In this document: piece by piece, positions 25,118-36,457 of the stretch
How the letters are laid out: each line of letters opens with the position of its first letter
Position numbering within the stretch: the first letter of the stretch is position 1
Assembly (NCBI RefSeq): GCF_020567705.1
Contig: NZ_JAJDJU010000019.1
Coordinates: forward strand, 1-53,224
Direction of reading: 5' to 3'
Length of the DNA stretch: 53,224 bases
Source: Acidocella sp. KAb 2-4
GTDB lineage: Bacteria; Pseudomonadota; Alphaproteobacteria; Acetobacterales; Acetobacteraceae
Notes under the pieces: generated by a model
What the model saw: only the letters and a program-made list of their open reading frames with translations
What the model was told of the DNA's origin: nothing
Databases searched by the model: none
Position numbers and translations under genes: made by a program

Positions 25118-25800
25118 CCGCCGTAATAAATCTCGGCCAGCTTGCCGAGCAACGCCCCGCGCCCCAGCCCGCGCGGCAGGGCCGGATGCACCCAGATATG
25201 CACAATGCCCGGTGTCTTGTTGAACGAGTTGCGCCCCCAATGGCGGCCCGAATCGGTGCCCGCCGGCACCAGCGGGGCCGGCACCGCATGGGCCAGCGCG
25301 GCGATGCCCTGGCGCAGCTGCCCGCGCGCGCCATGGGCGACGCGCGTGCCCTCGGGAAAGATCACCACCTGCCGCCCCGCCTCGGCCGCGCGCCGCGCCC
25401 CGGCCACCATCTCGCGCAGCGCCGCGGAGCCGCCGCCGCGATTCACCGAGATCATCCCCGCCGGCTCCAGCAGCCAGCCGAACACGGGGATGCGCTTGAG
25501 CTCGCGCTTGAACACGAAGGCCGGGCGAGGCAGCAGGGTCAGCCAGATCAGGATGTCGAGCGCCGATTGGTGCTGCGCGGCAATAATCGCCCCGCCCGTC
25601 GGCAGATGCTCCAGCCCCTCGGCCCGCACCTCGATGCCGCAGAACGCCCGCAGCGCCCACAGGCAGATCCGCGCCCAAAATTGCGCCACGCGGGTAATGC
25701 CGCCGGGCAGGAACTGCCCGATGCAGGCGGCCCACAGGCTGAGCAAGGCGCCGGTGCCGAGCATGACGGTCTGGAAGGCGGTGAGGCGGAGAAAACGCAT
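25114..25800 (-). CDS. 1-acyl-sn-glycerol-3-phosphate acyltransferase family (PlsC-like)
   Basis: A 228-residue membrane-anchored lysophospholipid acyltransferase. The catalytic HX4D is His77 to Asp82 (AQHQSALD). The acyl-acceptor motif FPEGTR is at 148-153, and the region FGWLLEPAGMISVNRG lies between them. A hydrophobic N-terminus (about 5-30) anchors it. ATG at 25800 gives a normal start; an in-frame TTG at 25812 overlapping the previous stop (TTGA) would add four residues. It is the last gene of ftsE-ftsX-ydcF-plsC and may make phosphatidic acid, or remodel hopanoid-rich membranes. Confidence 0.9.
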   Translation of the reverse strand: MRFLRLTAFQTVMLGTGALLSLWAACIGQFLPGGITRVAQFWARICLWALRAFCGIEVRAEGLEHLPTGGAIIAAQHQSALDILIWLTLLPRPAFVFKRELKRIPVFGWLLEPAGMISVNRGGGSAALREMVAGARRAAEAGRQVVIFPEGTRVAHGARGQLRQGIAALAHAVPAPLVPAGTDSGRHWGRNSFNKTPGIVHIWVHPALPRGLGRGALLGKLAEIYYGG

Positions 25801-25808
25801 GTCTGTGG

Positions 25809-26432
25809 TCAAGGCTCCGAGTTGAGCAAGCCCGCGGCCAGCCGGCCAAGCCCGGCGCGGACGGTGAGGTACTTCGTATATTCCGCGATGAGCAAGCGCA
25901 GGGTGGGCAGGCTGATCATCTTGCGCATGGCGGGCGGGCGCACCGGATCGGGGATCAGCGTGACCCCCGGCAATTGCTGGCTGATCTCCTGCATCGCGCG
26001 CGGCATGTGGTAATCGGCGGTGACGACGATGAGCGAGCGCATATTGTGCGCGCGCGCCCAGGCGGCGGCTTCCAGCGCGTTGCCATGGGTGGTGTCGGCC
26101 ATGTGGCCGAGCGTGATGGCGCTGGCATAGCGGGTGATGGCGGCGGCGTCGTCGGCGGTGAAGTCGCCGAGATAGGTGCCGCGCCCGGCGCCCGAGATCA
26201 GCAGCAGCGGCGCTTGGCGCTCGGCCAGCAGGGCCAACGCGGCGCCGATGCGGTTATCACCGCCGGTGAGGGCGACGATGCCGTCCGCCGGGGGCAGCGG
26301 GTTGGGCGGCGCGGCGGTGAATACGCTGATCAGGAACACTACGAACCCGGCCAGCCACAACCCCGCCAGGGCGAACGCGCCGCGCAGCAGCAGGCGCGGC
26401 AGCGAGGCGCGTTGGCGGCGGCGGCGCGGCAT
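25809..26432 (-). CDS. YdcF/DUF218 family membrane protein
   Basis: A 207-residue protein with a basic N-terminus, one membrane helix (about 15-40) and a DUF218 domain. The domain has IVALTGGDNRIGAAL, LLISGAGRGTYLG, THGNALEAAAWAR and VVTADYHMPRAM. DUF218 proteins such as SanA and ElyC are linked to envelope integrity and carrier-lipid handling. The ATG overlaps the ftsX stop by one base, and its stop lies next to the plsC-like start. An envelope role is inferred from family and operon. Confidence 0.88.
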   Translation of the reverse strand: MPRRRRQRASLPRLLLRGAFALAGLWLAGFVVFLISVFTAAPPNPLPPADGIVALTGGDNRIGAALALLAERQAPLLLISGAGRGTYLGDFTADDAAAITRYASAITLGHMADTTHGNALEAAAWARAHNMRSLIVVTADYHMPRAMQEISQQLPGVTLIPDPVRPPAMRKMISLPTLRLLIAEYTKYLTVRAGLGRLAAGLLNSEP

Positions 26433-27331
26433 CAGGGCAGGTTCCGCAGCCAGCCGCGCACGGTGAGCTGCGCGGTGCCCCAGCCAATGCCGGCGGCCAC
26501 CACCGGCAGCCCCGGCAGGGCGATGAGCAGCGCGGGCGGCAGGTTATAGCTGTCGGCGATTTGCGCCGGCCCGGCGAAGGGCGCGGCCAGCGCCGCCAGC
26601 CAAGCCAGCACCGGCAGCGCCAGCACCGCCCCGGCGGCGGCCCCGGCGAAGGTGAGCAGCGTGATCCGCGCCGCGAAACGCGCCGCGATGTCGCCATCCA
26701 GCGCGCCGAGCGCGTAGATCAGGGTGACCGTCTCGCGCCGCTGCGCGAGGCCCGAGCGCGTGGCCACCGCCACCACCGCCGCCGCCACCAGCGCGACGAT
26801 GATCAGCACCGCCGCCGCGCAGCCCTGCAGGCTGGTGGTGAGCGCCGCCACCCGTCCGGCCCAGAGCGCGCCGGTTTGCACCAGCGTGCCGGGGCTGAGC
26901 TTGGCCAGCGCCGGGCCGAGCGCGTCGGGCGGGGTGGCCCCGGTCCAGTGCGCCGAGATCACGCCGGGCAGCGCCAAGCCGAGTGCCGCCGGGTCGGCGC
27001 CGAGCCAGGGGCTGATCAGCGCGCTCACGCTTTGCGGGCTCATCTCTTGCGGGCTGGCTACGTCCGGCATGGCTTGCAACGCCGCCAGCACGGCGGCGAG
27101 GCGCGGCGTCTTGCCGTCGGCGCTGGGCGCCTGCGGCTGCGGCACCTGGATGGTGAGTTGCGCTGTGGCGTCCTGCTGCCAGCGCGCGGCCAGGGTGGCG
27201 CTGGCCAGCGCCCCGGCCATCGCCAGCGCAGCGAGGAAGCTCATCGCCGCCACCAGCACCGGCAGCAGCCTGTCGCCCAGTGCCTCGCGCAGGCCGAGAT
27301 AATCCGCGCGGTGGCGAGGCTCAGTCCGCAT
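26432..27331 (-). CDS. ftsX: Cell division protein FtsX-like permease
   Basis: A 299-residue protein with the FtsX layout: a cytoplasmic start, a first membrane helix (about 24-48), a periplasmic domain of about 110 residues, then three helices towards the C-terminus. YALGALDGDIAARFAARI matches the loop after the second helix. With FtsE it forms an ABC-type complex that controls cell-wall hydrolases at division. It overlaps ftsE by 11 bases. FtsX sequences are weakly conserved; the call leans on the ftsE partner. Confidence 0.88.
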   Translation of the reverse strand: MRTEPRHRADYLGLREALGDRLLPVLVAAMSFLAALAMAGALASATLAARWQQDATAQLTIQVPQPQAPSADGKTPRLAAVLAALQAMPDVASPQEMSPQSVSALISPWLGADPAALGLALPGVISAHWTGATPPDALGPALAKLSPGTLVQTGALWAGRVAALTTSLQGCAAAVLIIVALVAAAVVAVATRSGLAQRRETVTLIYALGALDGDIAARFAARITLLTFAGAAAGAVLALPVLAWLAALAAPFAGPAQIADSYNLPPALLIALPGLPVVAAGIGWGTAQLTVRGWLRNLP

Positions 27332-28001
27332 GGGTCAACCTGCCATGCTCGATGTCGAGGCGCGGCGCCGGATAGCGTTTGACGAGCTCGGTGTTGTGCG
27401 TGGCCACCACCACCGTGGTGCCGAGCTGGTTGAGCGCGGTGATCAGATGCATCAGCCGGAACGCCTGGTCATCGTCCAGATTGCCGGTCGGCTCGTCGGC
27501 CACCAGCAGCTTGGGCCGGGCGACCACGGCGCGGGCGATGGCGATGCGCTGCTGCTCGCCGCCGGAGAGTTCGTCGGGCCGGGCGTTGAGCCGCGCTTCC
27601 AGCCCCACCCAGCGGAGGATCTCGGTGACATCGGCATGCACCTGCGTCTCGTTGCGCCGGGCCAGGCGCATCGGCAGGGCCACGTTGTCATAGGCCGAGA
27701 GCTGCGGCAGCAGGCGGAAATCCTGGTACACCACGCCGATGCGCCGGCGCAGCAGGGCGGCATCGCGCCGGGAGATCTTGGCCGCCTCGGTGCCGAGGAT
27801 CTCGATCCGCCCCCGCACTGGATGCTCGGCCAGATAAATGAGCTTGAGCAGGCTGGTCTTGCCCGCGCCCGAGGGGCCGGTGAGCCAGCGGAACCCGCCA
27901 TCGGGGATCTCGAAGCTGATCCCGCGCAGGGCTTCGGCCTCGGCATCGCCCTGGCGTGCCGGATGCCGGTATCTCAGCCATACATCCTCGAATTTGACCA
28001 T
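27321..28001 (-). CDS. ftsE: Cell division ATP-binding protein FtsE
   Basis: A 226-residue ABC ATPase with Walker A GPSGAGKT (about 41-48), Q-loop VYQDFRLL, signature LSGGEQQR, Walker B LLVADEP and the switch histidine in VVVATHN. The FtsE-type TGNLDDD follows the Walker B. ATG at 28001 gives the family start [11 protein letters not shown]; an in-frame TTG five codons upstream is less likely. It leads the ftsE-ftsX-ydcF-plsC operon and is divergent from a zinc-ribbon gene. Confidence 0.94.
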   Translation of the reverse strand: MVKFEDVWLRYRHPARQGDAEAEALRGISFEIPDGGFRWLTGPSGAGKTSLLKLIYLAEHPVRGRIEILGTEAAKISRRDAALLRRRIGVVYQDFRLLPQLSAYDNVALPMRLARRNETQVHADVTEILRWVGLEARLNARPDELSGGEQQRIAIARAVVARPKLLVADEPTGNLDDDQAFRLMHLITALNQLGTTVVVATHNTELVKRYPAPRLDIEHGRLTHAD

Positions 28002-28138
28002 CAGCCCATGCGACAAATTACTGGCACCGTTTCTGCCGCGTGTGGACGTGTGCCGGCAAGAGAGTGCGGTGGATATTTTCGGACAGCGTTGCGCCCGTGT
28101 TGCGCGAAACGGTCAAAACTGCCATGTCTAGGCCCGAT

Positions 28139-28690
28139 ATGCAGATCGTCTGCCCCAAATGCTCAACCGCTTATGAAGTGCCGGATACCGTGTTTGGCGG
28201 GCGTCCGCGCAAGCTGCACTGTGTGCAATGCGGCCATCAATGGCGTGGCGGCCCGCCCGAGCCGGCCATGGAATGGTCGGAGGGGCCCGCCGCGGCCTTG
28301 CCCCGGTCGGCTGAACCCGGCGCGCAACCAGCGGACCAGGAGTCCCAATTTCTGCTGAGCGCGGAGGAGCGTTTGGCGACCGCGCAAGAGGCCGAGATGG
28401 ACCCGGCCTCCGGGCCGGCGGCGCCGGAGGCCGAAGGTGGCCGGATCATGGGCATCGAGCCTGGCGCCACGATGCATGATGGGTTTTATGACCTGGTGGT
28501 GGCCGCCCGCAACAAGGCCATCGAGGTTGAGCCCGAGCCGCCGCCGCCGCCCAAATTCCGCATCAGCAGCCCGGGCTTCTTCGCCGTGCTGGCGCTGCTG
28601 TTCCTGGTCGCGCTGGCGCTTTTGGAGCACCGGCTGGTCGAGCGCCTGCTGCCCGCCAGCGCCGGGTTGTTCAACAAGATCGGTATGTAG
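28139..28690 (+). CDS. MJ0042-type zinc-ribbon membrane protein
   Basis: A 183-residue protein. The N-terminal zinc ribbon has Cys5-x2-Cys8 and Cys28-x2-Cys31 (IVCPKCSTAYEVPD and HCVQCGHQW), the MJ0042 pattern. A long Ala/Pro/Glu-rich linker (about 40-140) leads to one C-terminal membrane helix (about 146-168). The function is unknown. ATG at 28139 is preferred because TAGG lies 7 bases upstream and relatives start right at the ribbon; ATG at 28124 would add five residues. It is divergent from ftsE, 137 bases away. Confidence 0.85.
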   Translation: MQIVCPKCSTAYEVPDTVFGGRPRKLHCVQCGHQWRGGPPEPAMEWSEGPAAALPRSAEPGAQPADQESQFLLSAEERLATAQEAEMDPASGPAAPEAEGGRIMGIEPGATMHDGFYDLVVAARNKAIEVEPEPPPPPKFRISSPGFFAVLALLFLVALALLEHRLVERLLPASAGLFNKIGM

Positions 28691-28694
28691 CCCG

Positions 28695-28709
28695 CCCCGC
28701 GCGGCGGGG
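28695..28709. terminator. Possible hairpin between the zinc-ribbon gene and glmU
   Basis: CCCCGC/GCGGGG forms a 6-pair stem with a GCG loop between two convergent genes. There is no T-run on either side, so termination by this hairpin alone is doubtful. Confidence 0.3.
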
Positions 28710-28723
28710 TTGGCGCGGCGGGT

Positions 28724-30001
28724 TCAACGCGCTTTGGTCACCTGCCGCCCGCGCGCCACGGCCAGCGCGCCATCCGGCACATCCTTCGTGATCACCGACC
28801 CGGCCCCGACCAGCGCCCCCGCCCCCACCCGCACCGGGGCGACCAGCGCGGTGTTGGAGCCGATGAAGGCTTTTTCGCCGATAATGGTCTTGTGCTTGGC
28901 CTTGCCGTCGTAATTGCAGGTGATGGTGCCGGCGCCGATATTGCTGCCCGCGCCGATCTCGGCATCGCCGATATAGGTGAGGTGGTTGGCCTTGGCGCCC
29001 TTGCCCAGCGTCGCCGCCTTCAGCTCGACGAAATTGCCGACATGCGCGTCCTCGCCCACATCGGCGCCGGGGCGCAGCCGCGCATAAGGGCCGATGACCG
29101 CGCCCGCGCGCACCACGCAGCCCTCAAGATGCGAAAACGCCTTGATCTCGACGCCGCGTTCCACCACCACGCCCGGCCCGAACACAACATGCGGGCCGAT
29201 CAGCACGTCCTCGCCCAGCACGGTGTCGGCGGCGAGGAATACGGTCTCGGGGGCCTGCATGCCCACGCCATCGGCCATGGCGGCGGCGCGGGCGCGGGTC
29301 TGGAACACCGCCTCAGCCTGGGCCAGCTCGGCGCGGGAATTCACGCCCATGCATTCCGCATACGGGGCTTCCAGCGCGGCCACGTTGATGCCCTGGCCGC
29401 GGGCGATCGCCACGATGTCGGTGAGGTAATACTCGCCCTTGGCGTTATCGTTGCCCACTTCGGCCAGCCAGTCGCGCATGTCGGTGCCGCGCGCGATGAG
29501 CCCGCCCGCGTTGCAGAAGCCGATGGCGCGCTCGGCCTCATCGGCGTCGGCATATTCGACGATGCGCGTCACGTATCCGCCCTCGGTGACGAGGCGGCCA
29601 TATTTGCCCGGTTCCGGCGGTGTCATGCCCAGCAGCACCAGCCCGGCATCGCCGGCCTCCAGCCGTGCCTTGAGCGCGCGCATGGTGGCGGCGCTGACGA
29701 GCGGGTTATCAGCATAAAATACCGCCACCGGCCCTTCGCCGAAGCAGCTTTCGGCCATGCGGGTGGCGTGCGCGGTGCCCAGGCGCTCATGCTGCACCAC
29801 CACCTCATGCGGGGCGGCGAGCTTGGCCAGGGCGGGCATGTCCGGCCCGATCACCACCACGATGCGCTCGAACACCTGCGCCGCCGCGGCGATGATATGC
29901 GCCAGCATCGGGCGCCCGGCGATTTTGTGCGCCGCCTTGGGTAGCGCCGATTTCATCCGCGTGCCCAGCCCCGCCGCGATGATGACCGCTGTACTTTGCA
30001 T
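28724..30001 (-). CDS. glmU: Bifunctional UDP-GlcNAc pyrophosphorylase / GlcN-1-P acetyltransferase
   Basis: A 425-residue enzyme making UDP-GlcNAc for peptidoglycan and LPS. The N-terminal uridylyltransferase domain has AAGLGTRMKS (9-18), YADNPLVS with the metal-binding Asp, GKYGRLV and GEYYLTDI. The C-terminal left-handed beta-helix has RLRPGADVGEDAHVGNFVE, GAGTITCNYDG and GSNTALVAPV. The C-terminal tail is short, so the protein is about 25-30 residues under the E. coli length, without loss of known catalytic motifs. ATG at 30001 has GGAG 7 bases upstream. It follows tyrA by 11 bases. Confidence 0.95.
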   Translation of the reverse strand: MQSTAVIIAAGLGTRMKSALPKAAHKIAGRPMLAHIIAAAAQVFERIVVVIGPDMPALAKLAAPHEVVVQHERLGTAHATRMAESCFGEGPVAVFYADNPLVSAATMRALKARLEAGDAGLVLLGMTPPEPGKYGRLVTEGGYVTRIVEYADADEAERAIGFCNAGGLIARGTDMRDWLAEVGNDNAKGEYYLTDIVAIARGQGINVAALEAPYAECMGVNSRAELAQAEAVFQTRARAAAMADGVGMQAPETVFLAADTVLGEDVLIGPHVVFGPGVVVERGVEIKAFSHLEGCVVRAGAVIGPYARLRPGADVGEDAHVGNFVELKAATLGKGAKANHLTYIGDAEIGAGSNIGAGTITCNYDGKAKHKTIIGEKAFIGSNTALVAPVRVGAGALVGAGSVITKDVPDGALAVARGRQVTKAR

Positions 30002-30012
30002 CCCAGGCTCCG

Positions 30013-30900
30013 TCAGGCTTGCTTGATGTCGATCAGGCTCTTCCTGATCTTCCGGCCGCGGTTGATCTTGTCCTCGATATACGAGGTGTCGCCCCAGCGC
30101 ACCGCGCGCGCCATGCTTTGCGCGTCCTCGGAGAAGCGGGCGAACATCTCCAGCAGGGCATCCTTGTTGTTGATGAAGATGTCGCGCCACATCACCGGGT
30201 CGGAGGCGGCGATGCGGGTGAAATCGCGGAAGCCGCCCGCGGCGAATTGCAGCACCTCCTCGCGGGTCTCATCGGCCAGATCATCGGCGGTGCCGCAGAT
30301 GGTGAAGGCGATGAGATGCGGCAGATGGGAGACGATCGCCACCACGCGGTCATGATGCGCGGCGGTCATCCGCACGGTGCGCGCCCCCAGGGCCTGCCAG
30401 AAGCCCTCGATCGTGGCGGTGGCGGCTTCGTCCGCGCCCTCGGGCGGGGTGAGCAGGCACCAGCGGCCCTTGAACAGATCGGCCATGCCGGATTCAGGCC
30501 CGGAGAATTCCAGCCCCGCCATCGGGTGGGCGGGCACGAAATGCACACCCTCCGGCACATGCGGGCCGACATCGCGGATCACCGATTGCTTGGTGGAGCC
30601 GACATCGGAGAGGATGCAGCCGGGCGCCAGATGTGGCCCGATGCCCTTGGCGATGGCCGCGAAGCTGCCGACCGGGGTGCACAGGATGACGCCATCGACG
30701 CCCTGCACGGCCTCGGCCGGGTCGGCGGTGTAGCTATTGCCCAGCTCCAGCTCACGCGCTTGGGCCAGATGTGTCGGGCTGGCGTCGCAGATCACCAGAT
30801 GCGCCACCGCGCCGGGGGTCAGCTTCACCGCGCGGGCGATGGAGGAGCCGATATGGCCGATGCCGATCAGCGCCAGCCGGCGGAAGAGCGGTTCAGCCAC
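30013..30900 (-). CDS. tyrA: Prephenate/arogenate dehydrogenase
   Basis: A 295-residue NAD(P)-dependent dehydrogenase of the TyrA/TyrC family for tyrosine synthesis. It has the Rossmann motif [16 protein letters not shown] near the N-terminus, [11 protein letters not shown], the catalytic-region [14 protein letters not shown] and [13 protein letters not shown] with conserved histidines. The start is GTG at 30900, eight bases inside the hisC 3' end; upstream residues in this frame are shadow. Whether it prefers prephenate or arogenate cannot be told from the sequence. Confidence 0.93.
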   Translation of the reverse strand: MAEPLFRRLALIGIGHIGSSIARAVKLTPGAVAHLVICDASPTHLAQARELELGNSYTADPAEAVQGVDGVILCTPVGSFAAIAKGIGPHLAPGCILSDVGSTKQSVIRDVGPHVPEGVHFVPAHPMAGLEFSGPESGMADLFKGRWCLLTPPEGADEAATATIEGFWQALGARTVRMTAAHHDRVVAIVSHLPHLIAFTICGTADDLADETREEVLQFAAGGFRDFTRIAASDPVMWRDIFINNKDALLEMFARFSEDAQSMARAVRWGDTSYIEDKINRGRKIRKSLIDIKQA

Positions 30901-31978
30901 GGCAGAATTCCGCCAGGGCGGTGGCCACGCGGTTGCACTCCTCATCGGTGCCGATGGTGATGCGCAGGCATTGCGGCAGGCCGTAGGATTTCACCCGGCG
31001 CACGATGATGCCGCCGCGGCGAAGATGCTCATCCGCCGCGATCGCGCGGTCCTCGCCGCCGAAATCGACGAGCAGGAAATTCGCTTCGGAGGGATGCACG
31101 GTGAGCCCGCTCTGGCGCAGCCGCTCGGCCAGGCGGCGCTTGGCCTGGGTGTTGTGGGCGCGCCCGCGCTCCAGCCAGCCCGGCTCGCGCAGCGCGGCGA
31201 TGCCGGCGGCGGCGGCGAAATTATTCACCGGGAAGGGCGGGCGCACGCGGTTCAGCACATCGGCGATGGCGGGCGGCGCATAGGCCCAGCCGAGCCGCGC
31301 CCCGCCCATGCCGAAGATCTTGGAGAAGGTGCGGGTCATCACGCAATTATCGCCCGCCTCCACCAGCGCGGCGCCGGCATCGTAATCCGGGCGGTCGACA
31401 TATTCGGAATAGGCGGCGTCGATCACCAGAAGCACGTGGCTGGGCAGGCCCTCGCGCAGGCGCAGCATCTCGCTCTGCGGCAGCAGCGTGCCGGTGGGGT
31501 TGTTGGGGTTGGCGAGGAACACCATCGTCGTCGCCGGAGTGACCAGTGCCAGCATCGCGTCGACATCGGTGGTGAGGTTGGCCTCCGGCGCCTTCTTCAC
31601 CGTGCAGCCCACGATCTTGCCCGCGATTTCATACACCGAGAAGCCGTGCTCGCTCATGATCAGCTCGGTGCCCGGCCCGCCATAAGACTGGATGAGCAGG
31701 ACCAGCAGCTCGTCCGACCCGTTGCCGCAGACGATGCGCGCCGGGTCCAGCCCGAATTTGGCGCCGATCTCGTGGCGCAGCGTGGCGGAGGAGCCGTCCG
31801 GGTAGCGGTGCATGGCCGCCGCGGCTTCGGCCATGGCCTTGATCGCGGAGGGGGGCGGGCCGAACGCGCCCTCGTTGGAGGAGAGCTTCAGCGGCGCCGT
31901 GACGCCCGGCAGCCTGGATTCGCCGCCGACATAGGGGGCGACTGAAAACACCTCCGGCCTTGGGGTAGGGGCGCTCAT
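30893..31978 (-). CDS. hisC: HisC-family aminotransferase (histidinol-phosphate or aromatic)
   Basis: A 361-residue PLP aminotransferase of fold type I. It has [35 protein letters not shown], the DAAYSEY aspartate, the PLP lysine in [12 protein letters not shown] and ARLGW, and Arg in CLRITIG. It sits between a chorismate mutase and tyrA with overlaps on both sides (ATGA and 8 bases), so it may well act as an aromatic aminotransferase on phenylpyruvate, hydroxyphenylpyruvate or prephenate rather than, or as well as, in histidine synthesis. No other his gene is in the window. Confidence 0.9.
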   Translation of the reverse strand: MSAPTPRPEVFSVAPYVGGESRLPGVTAPLKLSSNEGAFGPPPSAIKAMAEAAAAMHRYPDGSSATLRHEIGAKFGLDPARIVCGNGSDELLVLLIQSYGGPGTELIMSEHGFSVYEIAGKIVGCTVKKAPEANLTTDVDAMLALVTPATTMVFLANPNNPTGTLLPQSEMLRLREGLPSHVLLVIDAAYSEYVDRPDYDAGAALVEAGDNCVMTRTFSKIFGMGGARLGWAYAPPAIADVLNRVRPPFPVNNFAAAAGIAALREPGWLERGRAHNTQAKRRLAERLRQSGLTVHPSEANFLLVDFGGEDRAIAADEHLRRGGIIVRRVKSYGLPQCLRITIGTDEECNRVATALAEFCRG

Positions 31979-32832
31979 GCGTCCACCGGCACGGCGAAGC
32001 CGCCAATCGCCACCGGCGGCGCCTCCAGCCCGCCAATGGCGGCGAGGCGCGGATCGGCGTCTTCCACCAGCCCGGCCACCTCGACCAGTGCGTGCAGATG
32101 CGTATTGCCGGGCAGGCGGCGCACCCACAGCGCGCCTGGCTCGAACCCGGCATCCTTGACCAGCGCCATCATCCGCGCGCGCGAGGTGTCGGCGGTGAAT
32201 TGCAGCGCCAGCAGCCCGCGGTCATCGCCGCTGGCATCGGGCGGCACGGTGGCGACGACATAGGCGTCACCCACGGGCAGACCCTCGCTCCGCTTGGTCC
32301 AGAACGGGATTTTGGCGATCACGTAAAGCCGTTGCGCGCCCGAGGCGGTGAGCAGCGGCCACCAGCCGCCATGCGCCTCGTCATCCTCGGCTAACGGCGG
32401 CAGCACGCCGAGCTGCGCGCCGCCCTCGCGGGTGAGGTCGGCCATGGTTTGCGCCGGGTTGGCGTGGCGGCGCACCGGGGTGAGCGGGCCGAAATGCTCG
32501 CGTGCCAGAGCGAGGCGCGTCTCGCCGCCCTCGCCATCACACACCGCCATGGTTTGCCCGCCCTCGATGATCAGCGCCGCGCCGAACATCTCGCGCCAGA
32601 TGCGCACGATGGCCTGGCGCGGCAGGGCGCCGCCGTGGCGGGCCAGCAGGCGGCGCAGGATGCTCGCCTCGCGCCCGGGGCGGATCTTGGTGCCGCGCTT
32701 GCCGCCATCGGTGGCGACGGATTCCACCACTTTCGCCCGCTGCATCAGCAGGTCGTGGATCTGGTCGTCCAGCGCATCGAGCTGCGCGCGCAGCTCGGCG
32801 AGGCGGGTGTTCGGGGTGAGGGACTGTGTCAT
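31975..32832 (-). CDS. Chorismate mutase (AroQ) with decayed prephenate dehydratase-like C-terminus
   Basis: A 285-residue protein. Residues 8-90 are an AroQ-type chorismate mutase ([39 protein letters not shown]), which turns chorismate into prephenate. Residues about 92-185 resemble a shortened prephenate dehydratase scaffold ([32 protein letters not shown]) but lack the catalytic TRF motif. Residues about 188-265 look like an ACT-type regulatory domain. So it is probably a mutase with a non-catalytic, possibly phenylalanine- or tyrosine-sensing tail. It heads the operon and overlaps hisC by 4 bases. Confidence 0.82.
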   Translation of the reverse strand: MTQSLTPNTRLAELRAQLDALDDQIHDLLMQRAKVVESVATDGGKRGTKIRPGREASILRRLLARHGGALPRQAIVRIWREMFGAALIIEGGQTMAVCDGEGGETRLALAREHFGPLTPVRRHANPAQTMADLTREGGAQLGVLPPLAEDDEAHGGWWPLLTASGAQRLYVIAKIPFWTKRSEGLPVGDAYVVATVPPDASGDDRGLLALQFTADTSRARMMALVKDAGFEPGALWVRRLPGNTHLHALVEVAGLVEDADPRLAAIGGLEAPPVAIGGFAVPVDA

Positions 32833-32940
32833 CGCCGAATGCTGTTAGCGAATTGTGCGGGAAGCGCCAAGCCAGCCGGGTGGAATCGGCGGCGAGGGTT
32901 GCGCGCCGGGGGCGGCCAGAGCATATGCGTGGGGTTAGCC

Positions 32941-34083
32941 ATGGACCAGAATCCCGCCTTTCCGGAGACGCAGCACCAGAGCCTGACCTTCAGCCAGGGT
33001 CTGGCGCTGGATTGCGGCCAGCGCCTGGACAGCGTGACGGTGGCCTACCGCACCTATGGCACGCTGAACGCCACGCGCAGCAATGCGGTTTTCGTCTGCC
33101 ATGCGCTCACGGGCGACCAATACGTGGCCGAGCACAACCCGGAGACCGGCAAGCCGGGCTGGTGGGATTATGTGGTCGGCCCCGGCAAGCCGGTGGATAC
33201 CGGCAAATATTTCGTGATCTGCGCCAACGTGCTGGGCGGCTGCATGGGCACCACCGGCCCGCGCTCGCCGCACCCCGATGGTTCCGGCCAGCCCTGGGGC
33301 GTGGATTTCCCGCCGGTGACGATCCAGGACATGGTGCGCGCGCAGAAGCTACTGGTGGAGCAGCTTGGCATCTCCCGGCTATTCGCGGTCATTGGCGGCT
33401 CGATGGGCGGCATGCAGGTGCTGGCCTGGGCGGCGCTCTACCCGGAAGCCGTGTTCGCCGCCGTGCCGGTGGCCACCGCCTCTTACCATTCGGCGCAAAA
33501 CATCGCCTTTCACGAGATCGGCCGCCAAGCCATCGCCGCCGATCCCTCCTTCCATGACGGGCATTACTGGCGCGCGGGCGTGCGGCCCGAGCGCGGGCTC
33601 GCCGTGGCGCGCATGACCGCGCATATCACCTATGTTTCCGAGGCCGCGCTGACCCGCAAATTCGGCCGCAAGCTGCAACATGCCGAGGGGCTCTCGGCGC
33701 TGGGCGATCAGTTCGCGGTGGAGAGCTATCTGCAATACCAGGGCAGCTCCTTCGTGCAGCGTTTCGACGCCAATTCCTACCTGACCATCACCCGCGCCAT
33801 GGATCTGTTCGACCTCGCCGCCGAGCATGGCGGCGTGTTGGCCAACGCCTTCAAGGGCACGAAGACGCGCTTCCTGCTGGTGAGCTTCTCCTCCGACTGG
33901 CTGTTCCCCACGGCGCAGAGCCGGGCCATCGCCCGCGCGCTCAACCATGTCGCGGCCAATGTGTCGTTCGTCGAGGTGCAGTCCGACAAGGGGCATGACG
34001 CCTTTTTGCTTGACGAGCCGGATTTCCACACCACGCTGCGCGGCTTCCTCGCCGGCTGCGCCGAACATGCGGGGCTGGCATGA
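32941..34083 (+). CDS. metX: Homoserine O-acetyltransferase MetX
   Basis: A 380-residue alpha/beta hydrolase-fold enzyme that acylates homoserine in methionine synthesis. The nucleophile is Ser154 in GGSMGGMQ; the Asp (FSSDWLFP) and His ([12 protein letters not shown]) of the triad are present. It has the family regions CHALTGDQY and [15 protein letters not shown] at 32941 gives the normal start; the frame is open upstream only as a shadow. Acetyl versus succinyl donor cannot be fixed from the sequence. I looked for a SAM-II riboswitch in the 108-base leader and found none. It overlaps metW by 4 bases. Confidence 0.94.
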   Translation: MDQNPAFPETQHQSLTFSQGLALDCGQRLDSVTVAYRTYGTLNATRSNAVFVCHALTGDQYVAEHNPETGKPGWWDYVVGPGKPVDTGKYFVICANVLGGCMGTTGPRSPHPDGSGQPWGVDFPPVTIQDMVRAQKLLVEQLGISRLFAVIGGSMGGMQVLAWAALYPEAVFAAVPVATASYHSAQNIAFHEIGRQAIAADPSFHDGHYWRAGVRPERGLAVARMTAHITYVSEAALTRKFGRKLQHAEGLSALGDQFAVESYLQYQGSSFVQRFDANSYLTITRAMDLFDLAAEHGGVLANAFKGTKTRFLLVSFSSDWLFPTAQSRAIARALNHVAANVSFVEVQSDKGHDAFLLDEPDFHTTLRGFLAGCAEHAGLA

Positions 34084-34697
34084 TCGCGCCGCGCAAGATC
34101 CGCGTCGATCTCAAGCTGATCGCCGATCTGGTGGCGCCCGGCTCGCGCGTGCTCGATATCGGCTGCGCCGACGGCACGCTGATCGACCATCTCTACCGCG
34201 AAAAGAATTGCGACGCGCGCGGCATCGAGCTCGACATGCAGGAGGTGCAGCGTGCCGTGGCGCATGGCGTGCCGGTGATGCAGGGCGACGCGGATACCGA
34301 GCTTGTTACTTATCCTGACGGCGCGTTTGATTATGTGATCCTCTCGCGCACGCTGCAAGCGGTGGAGAAGCCGCGCGAGGTGCTGGCCCAGATGCTGCGC
34401 ATCGGCACGCATGTCATCGTCAGCTTCCCAAATTTCGGGCATTGGTCGTTGCGCGTGCAACTGCTCGCCAAGGGGCGCATGCCGATGACGGCGGGCTGGA
34501 ACCGCATGTGGTATGAGACGCCGAACATCCACCCCTGCACGATCGGCGATTTCTTCGCCCTGTGCGCGCAGGATGGCTATATCGTCGAAGATTGGCTGGC
34601 GGCGGATGAGCAGGGGCTGCGCACGCCTTGGCGCCGCTCGCGCCGGCTGGCCAATCTGTTTGGCGAGCAGGGGCTGTTTCTGCTCCGTAAGGCCTGA
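34080..34697 (+). CDS. metW: Methionine biosynthesis protein MetW
   Basis: A 205-residue Rossmann methyltransferase-like protein with [15 protein letters not shown] (about 25-39), [13 protein letters not shown] and [13 protein letters not shown]. MetW is always paired with MetX in this type of operon and is needed for full homoserine acyltransferase activity in some bacteria. The ATG overlaps the metX stop (ATGA), so the two are coupled. Its stop is 2 bases from the convergent ABC ATPase gene, leaving no room for a terminator. Confidence 0.94.
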   Translation: MIAPRKIRVDLKLIADLVAPGSRVLDIGCADGTLIDHLYREKNCDARGIELDMQEVQRAVAHGVPVMQGDADTELVTYPDGAFDYVILSRTLQAVEKPREVLAQMLRIGTHVIVSFPNFGHWSLRVQLLAKGRMPMTAGWNRMWYETPNIHPCTIGDFFALCAQDGYIVEDWLAADEQGLRTPWRRSRRLANLFGEQGLFLLRKA

Positions 34698-34699
34698 GT

Positions 34700-36453
<1,754 letters not shown>

Positions 36454-36457
<4 letters not shown>

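Noticed and set aside
28695-28709. Strong bidirectional terminator between the zinc-ribbon gene and glmU
   Set aside because: The stem is good but neither strand has a T-run, so it is listed only as a possible hairpin.
32833-32940. SAM-II or other methionine riboswitch before metX
   Set aside because: I compared the leader with the SAM-II core I remember and saw neither its conserved bases nor its pseudoknot arrangement.
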